Program-made: the position numbers and the translations under genes | The notes under the pieces: model-generated | What the model saw: only the letters and a program-made list of their open reading frames with translations | Told to the model about the DNA's origin: nothing | The model's database searches: none | Assembly: GCF_900142415.1 (NCBI RefSeq) | Contig: NZ_FRAU01000004.1 | Location: forward strand, 1 to 64,000 | Source of the DNA: Rhodothermus profundi | GTDB lineage: Bacteria > Bacteroidota > Rhodothermia > Rhodothermales > Rhodothermaceae | Length of the DNA stretch: 64,000 bases | Direction: 5' to 3' | Shown: positions 40,724-48,235 of the stretch, one piece after another | How the letters are laid out: every line of letters begins with the position of its first letter | Position numbering within the stretch: the first letter of the stretch is position 1

Positions 40724-41860
40724 TCACCTGAGCGGAAGCAGACGATATCCTTCTGGCATCTGTTCCAGACGAGCCCCCAGCGTAGCCGCCAACGCCTGCA
40801 GGATCTCTGGCAGCGGTTGATCTTGCGTAAACGTTCCGACAATCGGTTCAGCCGCCAGGGAGGGGTCTACATGGATCGTAACTCCGTAGAGCCCTGAGAG
40901 ATAAGAGGCGATTTCTCGCATCGACATGCCATCGAAGATGTGCAGGCCGGTCCATAGCAATGCTTTGGAGACCTGAACCGTCGTCGGTGGTTCTGGAGCC
41001 TGCCCGGCTATCACGCGACTACGCTGTCCCGGCGTCAGGATCACGGGCGCTTCGGTGCGCCCCCGTCCCCTTAGCGCTACCCGCCCCTCTACCAGCACTA
41101 CTTCCGTTTGCCCGGCTGCACTGCGCACGCCAAACCGCGTGCCCAGCACTGTTACGACAGCCTCTGGCGTCTCCACTACAAAGGGTTGATTCCCAGGTTG
41201 CACCTCTAGAAACGCCTGCCCCTCAAGCTGCAATCGTCGATCAAAGCGTTCAGCATAGCGCAATACTGCCGGCCCTACCAGCCGAACCGAAGAGCCATCG
41301 GCGAGCGTGCGCACCGCAACAGCCCCTTCTGCTACTGTCCACACGACCCGTTTCGCTGTCTGGTGCCACCAGAGCACCCCGATCAGGGCCAACACGACAC
41401 TACTCAACGCCACCCGCACCACCCAGCGATAGGCTAGCCGGCGCTGTGCCAGCCGCGGCCGCCGTTCAGAAGCTGGACGTAATGGCTGCTTGCCTGCGAA
41501 GTGTCCGGCCCAGGCCTCTTCAAAGTCTGCGCAGGCAGATGCAATGTCTTCTACGATGATCTCCAGGCCGGAGAGCAGCTTCAGCGCCTGCTCCAGGGCA
41601 GGCCGCGCTGCTTCAAGCTCTGCCCGTTCTTCTGGCGTCAGCAGCGCCTCCCGTCCACTACGTGCCAGTGCGTAGAGCACCAGTAACCGCCGATCCGGCA
41701 CAGCCTTCTCCAGCCGCTCCCGCAGGTGTACCTGCAACGCCTCCCAGCACCCCAGCGCCCGCGCCAGCGTTGGCTCCTGCGCCAGCAGCGCCTGGAGCGC
41801 TTCTCGCTCCGATGGCGTTAGCGCTTCCCAGAAAGGCAGCGATGCAAAATCGGCGGTCAT
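40724..41860 (-). CDS. FecR family anti-sigma regulator
   Basis: A 378-residue inner-membrane regulator: cytoplasmic anti-sigma N-terminus, one membrane helix (about residues 144-168, VVRVALSSVVLALIGVLWW), then the FecR domain (VWTVAEGAVAVRTLADGSSVRL, FVVETPEAVVTVLGTRFGV) and a C-terminal DUF4974/STN-like domain. I prefer ATG 41860 to the TTG at 41935 because the extra residues are Arg-rich and unconserved in type. It follows the ECF sigma gene and precedes the receptor, completing a cell-surface signalling set. Confidence 0.92.
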   Translation of the reverse strand: MTADFASLPFWEALTPSEREALQALLAQEPTLARALGCWEALQVHLRERLEKAVPDRRLLVLYALARSGREALLTPEERAELEAARPALEQALKLLSGLEIIVEDIASACADFEEAWAGHFAGKQPLRPASERRPRLAQRRLAYRWVVRVALSSVVLALIGVLWWHQTAKRVVWTVAEGAVAVRTLADGSSVRLVGPAVLRYAERFDRRLQLEGQAFLEVQPGNQPFVVETPEAVVTVLGTRFGVRSAAGQTEVVLVEGRVALRGRGRTEAPVILTPGQRSRVIAGQAPEPPTTVQVSKALLWTGLHIFDGMSMREIASYLSGLYGVTIHVDPSLAAEPIVGTFTQDQPLPEILQALAATLGARLEQMPEGYRLLPLR

Positions 41861-41954
41861 GTCCGTTGCCACTAACCGTCTAAAAACCTCGGGTATCCTT
41901 CTATACAGCCGCTCCGCGCGTTTTGCAGGTAACAACGATTAGCCTTTCTTTTTT

Positions 41955-42500
41955 TTAAAACATCCACCACCCGCCCGTCAATAGCAGTCGGCGCATTTTT
42001 TCAAAGGCGCGCTTGACCTGCATCTTGACCGCTGCCTCGGTGGTGCCCAGCAGACGGGCAATTTCTTGATAGCGATAGCCGTAGGCCCGCAGCTCTAAGA
42101 TGCGGCGTGCGTGGGGCGTAAGCACTTGCAGCGCCTGCTCCAGATCCAATCGTGGATCGTCGCCTCCTGCTTCGTGCCCAACGGAGGGAGGCTGCTCTGG
42201 ATCGTATAACTGCTCTCGCCCGTGATACCGCCCTCGGTAGAAGTCTTGCAACTCAAAGAGGGCAGCCTTCATGGCAAACGCCTTGAGTCGGGCATTGTCT
42301 TTTAGATCGGTCAATCCGGTATGCACCCGGAGTAACGTGTTCTGAACCAGATCATCAATCTCCGGAACATCCCCCAGTCGTTTCAGAAAGAAAGCCCGCA
42401 GCACCGGCTCTAGTCGGCGCAACAGCAGGTTCTGGGCCTCGGCTTCGCCCTGCCGGGCCCGGGCTACCAGTTGCGTAGAAATGTCCGGCGCACGGGCCAT
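41955..42500 (-). CDS. ECF RNA polymerase sigma factor
   Basis: A 181-residue ECF sigma factor. Region 2 is at about 15-95 (EIDDLVQNTLLRVHTGL, the -10 binding helix near LKAFAMKAALFELQDFYRGR), a short acidic linker follows, and region 4 is at about 120-175, with the helix-turn-helix YQEIARLLGTTEAAVKMQVKRAFEKM. Beside FecR and the STN receptor it is the output of the envelope signal. After its stop the minus strand reads through a run of eight A residues. Confidence 0.92.
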   Translation of the reverse strand: MARAPDISTQLVARARQGEAEAQNLLLRRLEPVLRAFFLKRLGDVPEIDDLVQNTLLRVHTGLTDLKDNARLKAFAMKAALFELQDFYRGRYHGREQLYDPEQPPSVGHEAGGDDPRLDLEQALQVLTPHARRILELRAYGYRYQEIARLLGTTEAAVKMQVKRAFEKMRRLLLTGGWWMF

Positions 42501-42542
42501 TGCACTGCCTCCTGAGCGTTGCCGTCTGAGGGCCCGCGCCCG

Positions 42543-43025
42543 TCAGATCGGCTCAAAGCGGTTTGCCTCTCGATTCTTCCGGACCCGATCTGGATGAAAG
42601 ATACGGCCGTTCATCGCAATGTACACGCCCGGGGGTAGCGTCTGCACCGCCGCCAGCGCAAATCCTATGTTAAACGCTGCATCGCTACTCTTAAAGCGAG
42701 CCGGACTGAGCGACCCGACCAGCACAATCGTTTTTCCTGGAATGCCCTGTAGCGCCTTTGCCGTCTCGATCATGGTGTCGGTGCCATGCGTAATGAGAAT
42801 GCGTGGACATGACGCTTGCTGCACCTTTTCTGCAATAACCGCTCGGTCCGCTTCGGTCAGCTCCAGACTATCCTTGCGGAAGAGCGTCTCCAGTTCCCAG
42901 TTGATGGTAACATTTGCCTCCCGAAGTATATCCACAATCTGCGGATCCCCTACCTCGTAGGTACTCTTTGCATCAAAGTATACCTTGTCGATGGTACCGC
43001 CGGTGGTAAAAATCTTTACGTCCAT
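42543..43025 (-). CDS. short asparaginase-domain protein
   Basis: At 160 residues this corresponds only to the N-terminal catalytic domain of type I/II L-asparaginases (about 330 residues). The two catalytic threonine motifs are intact: TTGGTIDK near residues 7-14 and HGTDTM near 80-85. The family's C-terminal domain is absent, and the stop is followed by the ECF sigma gene, not by a remnant in another frame, so this looks like a natural one-domain form found in other bacteria rather than a broken gene. Whether it hydrolyses asparagine is untested. Confidence 0.85.
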   Translation of the reverse strand: MDVKIFTTGGTIDKVYFDAKSTYEVGDPQIVDILREANVTINWELETLFRKDSLELTEADRAVIAEKVQQASCPRILITHGTDTMIETAKALQGIPGKTIVLVGSLSPARFKSSDAAFNIGFALAAVQTLPPGVYIAMNGRIFHPDRVRKNREANRFEPI

Positions 43026-43079
43026 AGGTCCCGTGCGCTGCTGTCTGCGCCGAAATTTGCAGGCATCTCTCAGGTTCCT

Positions 43080-43529
43080 CTAAAGATCGAAGATGATGCG
43101 GGCATACCACTGCCCGTCCTGGCGCCTGAGCGTCAGGCCGTGGTACGTGATCGCTTTGACCTCGGTGTAGATGGTATGGCGCGCCGGATCAATTGGCTCA
43201 CCCCAGGCCTGTGCGTGCAGACGCTGCTCATCGAACCGCTGAACCTCAAACCGCGAAAAAACCCATCGTCGGGTGATGTGGTAGTAGTTTAGCTCCGACA
43301 GCCAGCGTACCAACAGAGCCTGTACATCAGACGCTTCCAGGTTGAAGGATACTTCTTGTTGGGGGGTTACCGTCTCCGGATCCGTAAGAATAGCAAAAAG
43401 CCCCCAGGCAGCCCGCTCGAAAAGCTCAGGCAGCGACTGTGCCCAGACTTCAATGCCGGTATCGGCTGTGTGATCAAGCTCGCGGAACCACGATGGCCTG
43501 CTTTGTTCCATAGTCAGATCGTTGTACAT
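43080..43529 (-). CDS. archease family protein
   Basis: A 149-residue archease, the small metal-binding protein that activates the RNA ligase RtcB. ELDHTADTGIEVWA near the N-terminus holds the conserved Asp/His pair, and the C-terminus ends in RIIFDL, as in the family. rtcB is not in the window. Start may be ATG 43529 or ATG 43511; neither has a clear ribosome-binding site. It is divergent from the phosphoribosyltransferase gene with only 34 bp between them. Confidence 0.9.
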   Translation of the reverse strand: MYNDLTMEQSRPSWFRELDHTADTGIEVWAQSLPELFERAAWGLFAILTDPETVTPQQEVSFNLEASDVQALLVRWLSELNYYHITRRWVFSRFEVQRFDEQRLHAQAWGEPIDPARHTIYTEVKAITYHGLTLRRQDGQWYARIIFDL

Positions 43530-43563
43530 TGCCTGCTGAAGCTGCCGCTTTCATACGCCGGTT

Positions 43564-44223
43564 ATGACGGCATTTGTTCGCTTTCGCGACCGGCGCGACG
43601 CCGGCCGCCAACTGGCCCACCTGCTGAAGCCTTACCGGGTCGAACGCCCGCTGGTGCTGGGCTTGCCCCGCGGTGGCGTCGTGGTTGCCTACGAGATCGC
43701 TCGCGCGCTAGAGGCGCCCCTTGACGTAATCGTAGCCCGCAAAATCGGCGCCCCTCAGCAACCCGAACTGGCCATTGGGGCTGTAGCCCCCGGAGGCGTG
43801 GTGTTCTTTTACCCGTACGCCCTGCGCGCCCTGGGCATCTCGCCCGAACTTGCCCGGCAGCTAGCCAAACGCGAGCAGCAAGAGCTGGAACGACGCATTC
43901 GCCGCTACCGCGGCGACCAACCGATGCCCGACGTGCAAGGACGCACGGTCATCGTTGTGGACGATGGCCTGGCCACAGGCGCCACAGCCCTGGCAGCCGT
44001 CCGAGCGCTTCGCCAGCAGCAACCCCGACGCATTGTACTGGCAGCCGGCGTATGTGCCCCTGAGACGGCCGAAACCCTGGAACCCGAAGTAGATGATCTG
44101 GTGTGCGTCGCGATGCCAGACGACTTTGTGGCCGTCGGCCAGTGGTACGACGATTTCCGTCCCGTCAGCGACGAAGAAGTGATCGCCCTGCTTGAAGCCG
44201 CACGTCGCCAGCCCCCCAGATAG
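43564..44223 (+). CDS. phosphoribosyltransferase family protein
   Basis: A 219-residue protein with the type I PRTase fold. The PRPP loop [17 protein letters not shown] is near residues 129-145, and the N-terminal segment [19 protein letters not shown] is typical of stand-alone PRTases. The nucleobase, if any, is unknown; members of this group sometimes sit with dienelactone-hydrolase domains, absent here. It is a lone plus-strand gene between archease and the tRNA gene. Confidence 0.88.
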   Translation: MTAFVRFRDRRDAGRQLAHLLKPYRVERPLVLGLPRGGVVVAYEIARALEAPLDVIVARKIGAPQQPELAIGAVAPGGVVFFYPYALRALGISPELARQLAKREQQELERRIRRYRGDQPMPDVQGRTVIVVDDGLATGATALAAVRALRQQQPRRIVLAAGVCAPETAETLEPEVDDLVCVAMPDDFVAVGQWYDDFRPVSDEEVIALLEAARRQPPR

Positions 44224-44242
44224 CGCAGCCTCCTTCATTACG

Positions 44243-44274
44243 AAAAAGCCCGCCTCTTGGGAAAGAGGCGGGCT
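44243..44274 (-). terminator. terminator after tRNA-Arg
   Basis: AGCCCGCCTCTT (44247-44258) and AAGAGGCGGGCT (44263-44274) pair over 12 bp with a 4-nt loop. On the minus strand the stem runs into a T-run (44247-44243), so it ends tRNA-Arg transcription 4 bp past the encoded CCA. It also lies just after the plus-strand PRTase gene but has no T-run in that direction. Confidence 0.88.
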
Positions 44275-44277
44275 CGC

Positions 44278-44355
<78 letters not shown>

Positions 44356-44363
44356 CATTGTCT

Positions 44364-44411
44364 GGGTCGGTCAAATTACAGGAAAATGATCAGGTGATCA
44401 AGCACCGACCC
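44364..44411. repeat. inverted repeat between thiD and tRNA-Arg
   Basis: GGGTCGGT (44364-44371) pairs with ACCGACCC (44404-44411). The 32-bp interior holds two TGATCA hexamers two bases apart (44387-44400). No T-run follows, so it is not a simple terminator. The minus strand also carries TTGATC and TGTAAT here, which may be the tRNA promoter. Confidence 0.4.
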
Positions 44412-44427
44412 ATGAAAAGTCGCCTCC

Positions 44428-45294
44428 TTATACGCGATCGGATGCGGCCGGTTCTGCTTCTCCTACAGGGAAGCCGTTGAAGTCTTTCAGAAAATAAAAA
44501 TGATGGGTGGGGCCATGACCGTGGCCAATCGGCAATGCGTATCGGATGGCTTCGGTTACGTAGCGTTTGGCGCGGCGCACGGATTCCGAGAGGGAAAAGC
44601 CTCGGGCCAGATTGGCCGCAATGGCCGAAGCATAGGTGCAGCCGGTTCCATGTGTATGCGGGGTATCGATCCGGGGTGCGCGGAATTCTTCAAAGCGCTT
44701 TCCGTCGTAGAGCACATCGACTGCTTCTGCCTCACGGCTCAGGTGCCCTCCTTTCACCAGCACCGCCTGGGGTCCCATGGCTTTTATTCGACGAGCCGCC
44801 TCATACAGATCTTCGACCGTCTCTATGGGGAGCCCGGTCAGGTGCGCGGCTTCATGGGCATTGGGGGTCACCAGGGTAGCGAGCGGTAGCAGTTGCTCCC
44901 GCAGGGTAGCGATAGCATCAGGTTTTAGGAGGGGATACCCGCTTTTGGAAATCATCACCGGATCCACTACGAGCGGCTGCATCCGCCACTGCCTGACTTT
45001 GCGGGCCACCAGTTCAATAATGGTCGCAGACGACAGCATGCCTGTTTTGGTAGCCGCCACAGGGAGATCTTCCCAGACGGCATCAATCTGCGCTTCAATC
45101 AGCTCCAGCGGTAACTCGAAAGCAGCGGTAACGGCCTGCGTGTTTTGCGCGGTTACGGCCGTAATCACTGAAGCGGCAAAGACGCCGTTGGCCTGCATGG
45201 CTTTGATGTCGGCCTGAATGCCGGCTCCTCCGCCCGAATCGCTTCCGGCGATGGTCAAGGCTACGGGCGGTATGCGATGTTCACGCTGCGTCAT
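44428..45294 (-). CDS. thiD: hydroxymethylpyrimidine (phosphate) kinase
   Basis: ThiD phosphorylates HMP and HMP-P to HMP-PP for thiamine synthesis. The 288 residues belong to the ribokinase fold: TIAGSDSGGGAGIQADIK near the N-terminus binds the pyrimidine, and the anion hole DTPHTHGTGCTYASAIA holds the catalytic region. A C-terminal stretch (HGHGPTHHFYFL) is typical of bacterial ThiD. It overlaps thiE by 14 bp and ends the thi operon. Confidence 0.95.
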   Translation of the reverse strand: MTQREHRIPPVALTIAGSDSGGGAGIQADIKAMQANGVFAASVITAVTAQNTQAVTAAFELPLELIEAQIDAVWEDLPVAATKTGMLSSATIIELVARKVRQWRMQPLVVDPVMISKSGYPLLKPDAIATLREQLLPLATLVTPNAHEAAHLTGLPIETVEDLYEAARRIKAMGPQAVLVKGGHLSREAEAVDVLYDGKRFEEFRAPRIDTPHTHGTGCTYASAIAANLARGFSLSESVRRAKRYVTEAIRYALPIGHGHGPTHHFYFLKDFNGFPVGEAEPAASDRV

Positions 45295-45937
45295 GGCTGT
45301 TGCGTTGTGGTTGCTCCTGAAGAGACAGGCTGTGTAAGAACTGCTGAACCGTCCGTTCCGGATCCGAGGCCTCCAGGATAGCCGACACGACAGCTACGCC
45401 ATAGGCCCCCTGGTTCAAGCAGGCTGGTACGCGCCCGGGCGTTATGCCGCCCAGCGCCAGGACAGGAATCGTAACCGTCTGGCAGACAGCCGCCAGTGCC
45501 GCCAGACCGGCAGCCGGCACTGCTGGTTTGCTGATGGGCGCAAAGACCGGGCTAAAGAGCACATAGTCGGCGCCCTGCATAGCCGCCTGTTGGGCTGCTG
45601 CGGGATTGTGCGCCGAATAGCCCAGCAGCGCGTCCGGTCCGAGCTGTTGCCGCGCCTCGGCTACGCCTGGTCCACGCCAGCCCACATGCAACCCGAGGCC
45701 CAGCCGCCGGGCTACCTCCAGGTGCGTATTAATTGAAAGCAGCAGGGCAGGATTTTCCGCCTGCAGGACGGGGACCAGCGCTTCAGCGGCGCGAGCAAAT
45801 GTGCCGGCATCGACCTCGTGATCTCGAAGCTGTACCCAGGGAACGCCGGCGGCTACAGCACGACGCGCGACATCAGCCCGGCGCGGATCGGTAAAGCGAT
45901 CCGCAATTAGCAACAGACGAGGAAGTGGCGGTTTCAT
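45281..45937 (-). CDS. thiamine phosphate synthase-like / TenI-like protein
   Basis: A 218-residue TIM barrel of the ThiE/TenI family, 8 bp after thiG and overlapping thiD. The phosphate-binding end is present (ADYVLFSPVF, ALGGITPGRV). The usual ThiE catalytic signatures are altered: QLREK is QLRD-H (36-40) and NDR is N70-T71-H72. TenI, the thiazole tautomerase, also departs at these places. So either this is TenI with ThiE encoded elsewhere, or an unusual ThiE. The position in thiG-X-thiD is where thiE commonly sits. I leave the symbol blank. Confidence 0.85.
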   Translation of the reverse strand: MKPPLPRLLLIADRFTDPRRADVARRAVAAGVPWVQLRDHEVDAGTFARAAEALVPVLQAENPALLLSINTHLEVARRLGLGLHVGWRGPGVAEARQQLGPDALLGYSAHNPAAAQQAAMQGADYVLFSPVFAPISKPAVPAAGLAALAAVCQTVTIPVLALGGITPGRVPACLNQGAYGVAVVSAILEASDPERTVQQFLHSLSLQEQPQRNSHDAA

Positions 45938-45945
45938 TACCTGCT

Positions 45946-46770
45946 TCAGTGCCCCACCCGTCCTTCCATTGGCGAAGACGGCCGCGCATAGAAACGACGC
46001 GGCATGCGGCCTGCCTTGAACGCCAGCCGACCTGCCTCTACGGCGTGGCGCACTGCACGCGCCATTAAAACCGGGTGCTCTGCCTGCGAAATGGCCGAGT
46101 TGACCAGAACGCCGTCGTAGCCCAGTTCCATGGCCATGGCCGCATCGCTGGCCGTTCCAATGCCCGCATCCACAATGAGCGGCACTTCGTCGATCATCTC
46201 CCGAATCAAGTGGAGGTTGTAGGGATTGACCAGGCCCATGCCGCTACCAATCGGCGAAGCCAGCGGCATAACTGCTGCGCATCCCAGATCGGCCAATTTG
46301 CGACAGGTGATGGGGTCGTCATTCGCGTAGGCCAAAACCACAAAGCCGTCGTTAATCAGCTCTCGAGCAGCTTTGAGCAGTTGCTCTACGTCGGGCAGCA
46401 GCGTCTCATCGTCCCCAATGACCTCCAGCTTGATCAGGTTGGTCTCCAGCGCCTCACGGGCCAGTTGGGCTACCAGAACCGCTTCGCGGGCGGTGTAGCA
46501 GCCTGCCGTGTTCGGCAAGATCTGATAGCCATGCCGCTCCAGCAGGGCCAGCAGGCTTTCTTCGGAACGGTCTCGCAGATTGATGCGCCGGATCGCTACC
46601 GTCACCAGCTCCGCACCGGCTGCTTCCAGCGCATCCAGCATGGTCTGCACGTTTGGATAGCCACTCGACCCCATGAGCAGGCGCGTGTGCAGTTCTAAGG
46701 GACCGATGCGCAGGGGCGCATCTTCCACCTCAACCTGCCACTGGCTGGTATCAATTCCGTGCCCTTTCAT
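45946..46770 (-). CDS. thiG: thiazole synthase
   Basis: ThiG builds the thiazole phosphate ring from deoxyxylulose phosphate, dehydroglycine and ThiS-thiocarboxylate. The 274 residues include the Schiff-base lysine K114 in [10 protein letters not shown] and the ring-closing and phosphate regions [12 protein letters not shown] and [12 protein letters not shown]. It sits 19 bp after thiS and 8 bp before thiE. No thiH is present; the ThiO oxidase upstream supplies dehydroglycine. Confidence 0.97.
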   Translation of the reverse strand: MKGHGIDTSQWQVEVEDAPLRIGPLELHTRLLMGSSGYPNVQTMLDALEAAGAELVTVAIRRINLRDRSEESLLALLERHGYQILPNTAGCYTAREAVLVAQLAREALETNLIKLEVIGDDETLLPDVEQLLKAARELINDGFVVLAYANDDPITCRKLADLGCAAVMPLASPIGSGMGLVNPYNLHLIREMIDEVPLIVDAGIGTASDAAMAMELGYDGVLVNSAISQAEHPVLMARAVRHAVEAGRLAFKAGRMPRRFYARPSSPMEGRVGH

Positions 46771-46789
46771 GGCCGTTTGTTTACCACGG

Positions 46790-47020
46790 TTATCCTCCCT
46801 GTCGGGCCGTTACCACCTCCACCCGATCGCCCGGTTGCAGGCGCACCTCAGCCCACTGCGTGCGACGCACAACTTCCTCGTTTACGGCAACGGCTATCCC
46901 CCGCGCCGCCTCGGGATCGATGTCCAACTGGCGTAGCAATTCGGCGACCGTGGTGCCTACCGGTACTTCGTAGGGTTCCCCGTTCAGCACAATGGCCAGC
47001 GTCTGGGTTGTTTCGGCCAT
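46790..47020 (-). CDS. thiS: sulfur carrier protein ThiS
   Basis: A 76-residue ubiquitin-like protein ending in Gly-Gly (TARQGG), the end that is adenylated and thiocarboxylated for thiazole synthesis. The beta-grasp start [14 protein letters not shown] and the C-terminal [10 protein letters not shown] are typical. It lies 4 bp after thiO and 19 bp before thiG. ThiF is not in the window. Confidence 0.95.
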   Translation of the reverse strand: MAETTQTLAIVLNGEPYEVPVGTTVAELLRQLDIDPEAARGIAVAVNEEVVRRTQWAEVRLQPGDRVEVVTARQGG

Positions 47021-47024
47021 AGCG

Positions 47025-48149
47025 TCAGGAAGGAGTCGAAGTGGTCAGGAACCGCTCGGGTGAAAACGGGACCAGCCACCTGGAAGTTTCTCCCGTAAGA
47101 ATCAACCGCGCGACTTCCTGGGCCGTAATGGGCGTCAGTAGAATGCCATGGCGATAGTGTCCGGTGGCCAGCACAACCCCGGGGGCGCCATATCCCAGGA
47201 TAGGGCGGTTGTCGCGGGTGCCCGGGCGCAGCCCTGCCCCAATTTCCTGGACCGGTAGCTCGTCTATACCGGGCACGATTTCTCGGGCCCCTTCCAGCAG
47301 TCGGTAGAGTCCGCCGGCCGTTACCCGCGTGTCGAATCCCATTTCCTCCATGGTCGCCCCGACAATCAGGCGTCCGTCGCTCTTGGGAACCAGATAAGCG
47401 TCGGGACCACGCACCACGTAGCGCAAGCCAAACGGCGGCTCCATGGTCAGCAGAATAACCTGTCCCTTGATAGGGCGCATGGGCGGCTTCCAGCCCAACC
47501 CTTCAATCTGTCCGGACCAGGCGCCGGCTGCAATGATCACAACCTCGGCCTCAATGCGTTCGCCTTCAGCCGTGCGCGCAGCCGGATGCGCGGCATCGGG
47601 CTCAACAGCCACAACAGCCACCTGCTCCCGAATTGTCCCCCCCGCTTTTTCGAACGCTACCCGTAACGCCTCAATCAGTCGCCGATTGTCCACCTGGTAG
47701 GTCTCGGGGGCGTGAATGGCTCCCACCAGCCGCGGCGCTAAAAAGGGCTCCAGTTCCAGCGCTTCGTCCCCGGTCAGCCATGCGAGGTTCAGGCCCTGGG
47801 CTTTTGCAAAGCGGTAAATGCGCCGGTAGGCTTCCGCACTGTCGCGATCCGGCGCCACCATGAGTGCCCCTTCAGTACGCAGGTCTACCGAAAGGCCGCT
47901 TGCAGCCTCAAGCGCCCGGGCATAGGCAGGCCAACGGCGCAGGCTTTCTTTACTGAACTGGTAAAGCTCGGGCTCTTCGAACTGAATTTCAGCGTCTGGT
48001 GCCAGCATCCCGGCCGACACCCACGAAGCTGCGCGTCCGATCCGATTGCGTTCAAGCAACACCACCTGCTTGCCGGCACGCGCCAGCTCCCAGCCCAGTG
48101 CCAGTCCGATCACGCCCCCCCCGACAATGCAAACCGGCCGTGTGCTCAT
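47025..48149 (-). CDS. thiO: glycine oxidase ThiO
   Basis: A FAD-dependent amine oxidase that turns glycine into dehydroglycine for ThiG, the oxygen-using alternative to ThiH. The 374 residues start with the dinucleotide motif GGGVIGLALGWELA (residues 10-23) and contain the family segments VSAGMLAP, QVDNRRLIEALR and the C-terminal GHYRHGILLTPIT that contacts FAD. First gene of the thi operon. No TPP riboswitch is recognisable in the 86 bp before it. Confidence 0.94.
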   Translation of the reverse strand: MSTRPVCIVGGGVIGLALGWELARAGKQVVLLERNRIGRAASWVSAGMLAPDAEIQFEEPELYQFSKESLRRWPAYARALEAASGLSVDLRTEGALMVAPDRDSAEAYRRIYRFAKAQGLNLAWLTGDEALELEPFLAPRLVGAIHAPETYQVDNRRLIEALRVAFEKAGGTIREQVAVVAVEPDAAHPAARTAEGERIEAEVVIIAAGAWSGQIEGLGWKPPMRPIKGQVILLTMEPPFGLRYVVRGPDAYLVPKSDGRLIVGATMEEMGFDTRVTAGGLYRLLEGAREIVPGIDELPVQEIGAGLRPGTRDNRPILGYGAPGVVLATGHYRHGILLTPITAQEVARLILTGETSRWLVPFSPERFLTTSTPS

Positions 48150-48177
48150 AGCGTTAGGGGAAGGTTTTACGGATTGA

Positions 48178-48201
48178 GGACGTTTTAAAGCTAAAACGTC
48201 C
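48178..48201. promoter_or_regulatory. palindrome between divergent thiO and MnmC-like genes
   Basis: GGACGTTTTA (48178-48187) and TAAAACGTCC (48192-48201) are perfect 10-bp arms separated by AAGC. It lies 29 bp from the thiO ATG and 35 bp from the ATG of the plus-strand gene. No T-run follows on either strand, so an operator is more likely than a terminator. The cognate regulator is unknown. Confidence 0.5.
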
Positions 48202-48235
48202 CCCTGGAGAAGGGTTCGGCAACCTTAAGAAAATC

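Noticed and set aside
41940-41965. Programmed frameshift at the A8 run joining sigma factor to FecR
   Set aside because: The A-run lies at or after the sigma stop, the FecR frame has its own stop at about 41942 upstream of any start, and sigma and FecR proteins work as separate chains.
42543-43025. Asparaginase as a truncated pseudogene
   Set aside because: Both catalytic motifs are intact, there is no downstream remnant in any frame before the sigma factor gene, and single-domain forms are known.
48150-48235. TPP riboswitch ahead of thiO
   Set aside because: The conserved THI-box segments (CUGAGA and ACCUGA blocks) are not found on either strand; only a palindrome is present.
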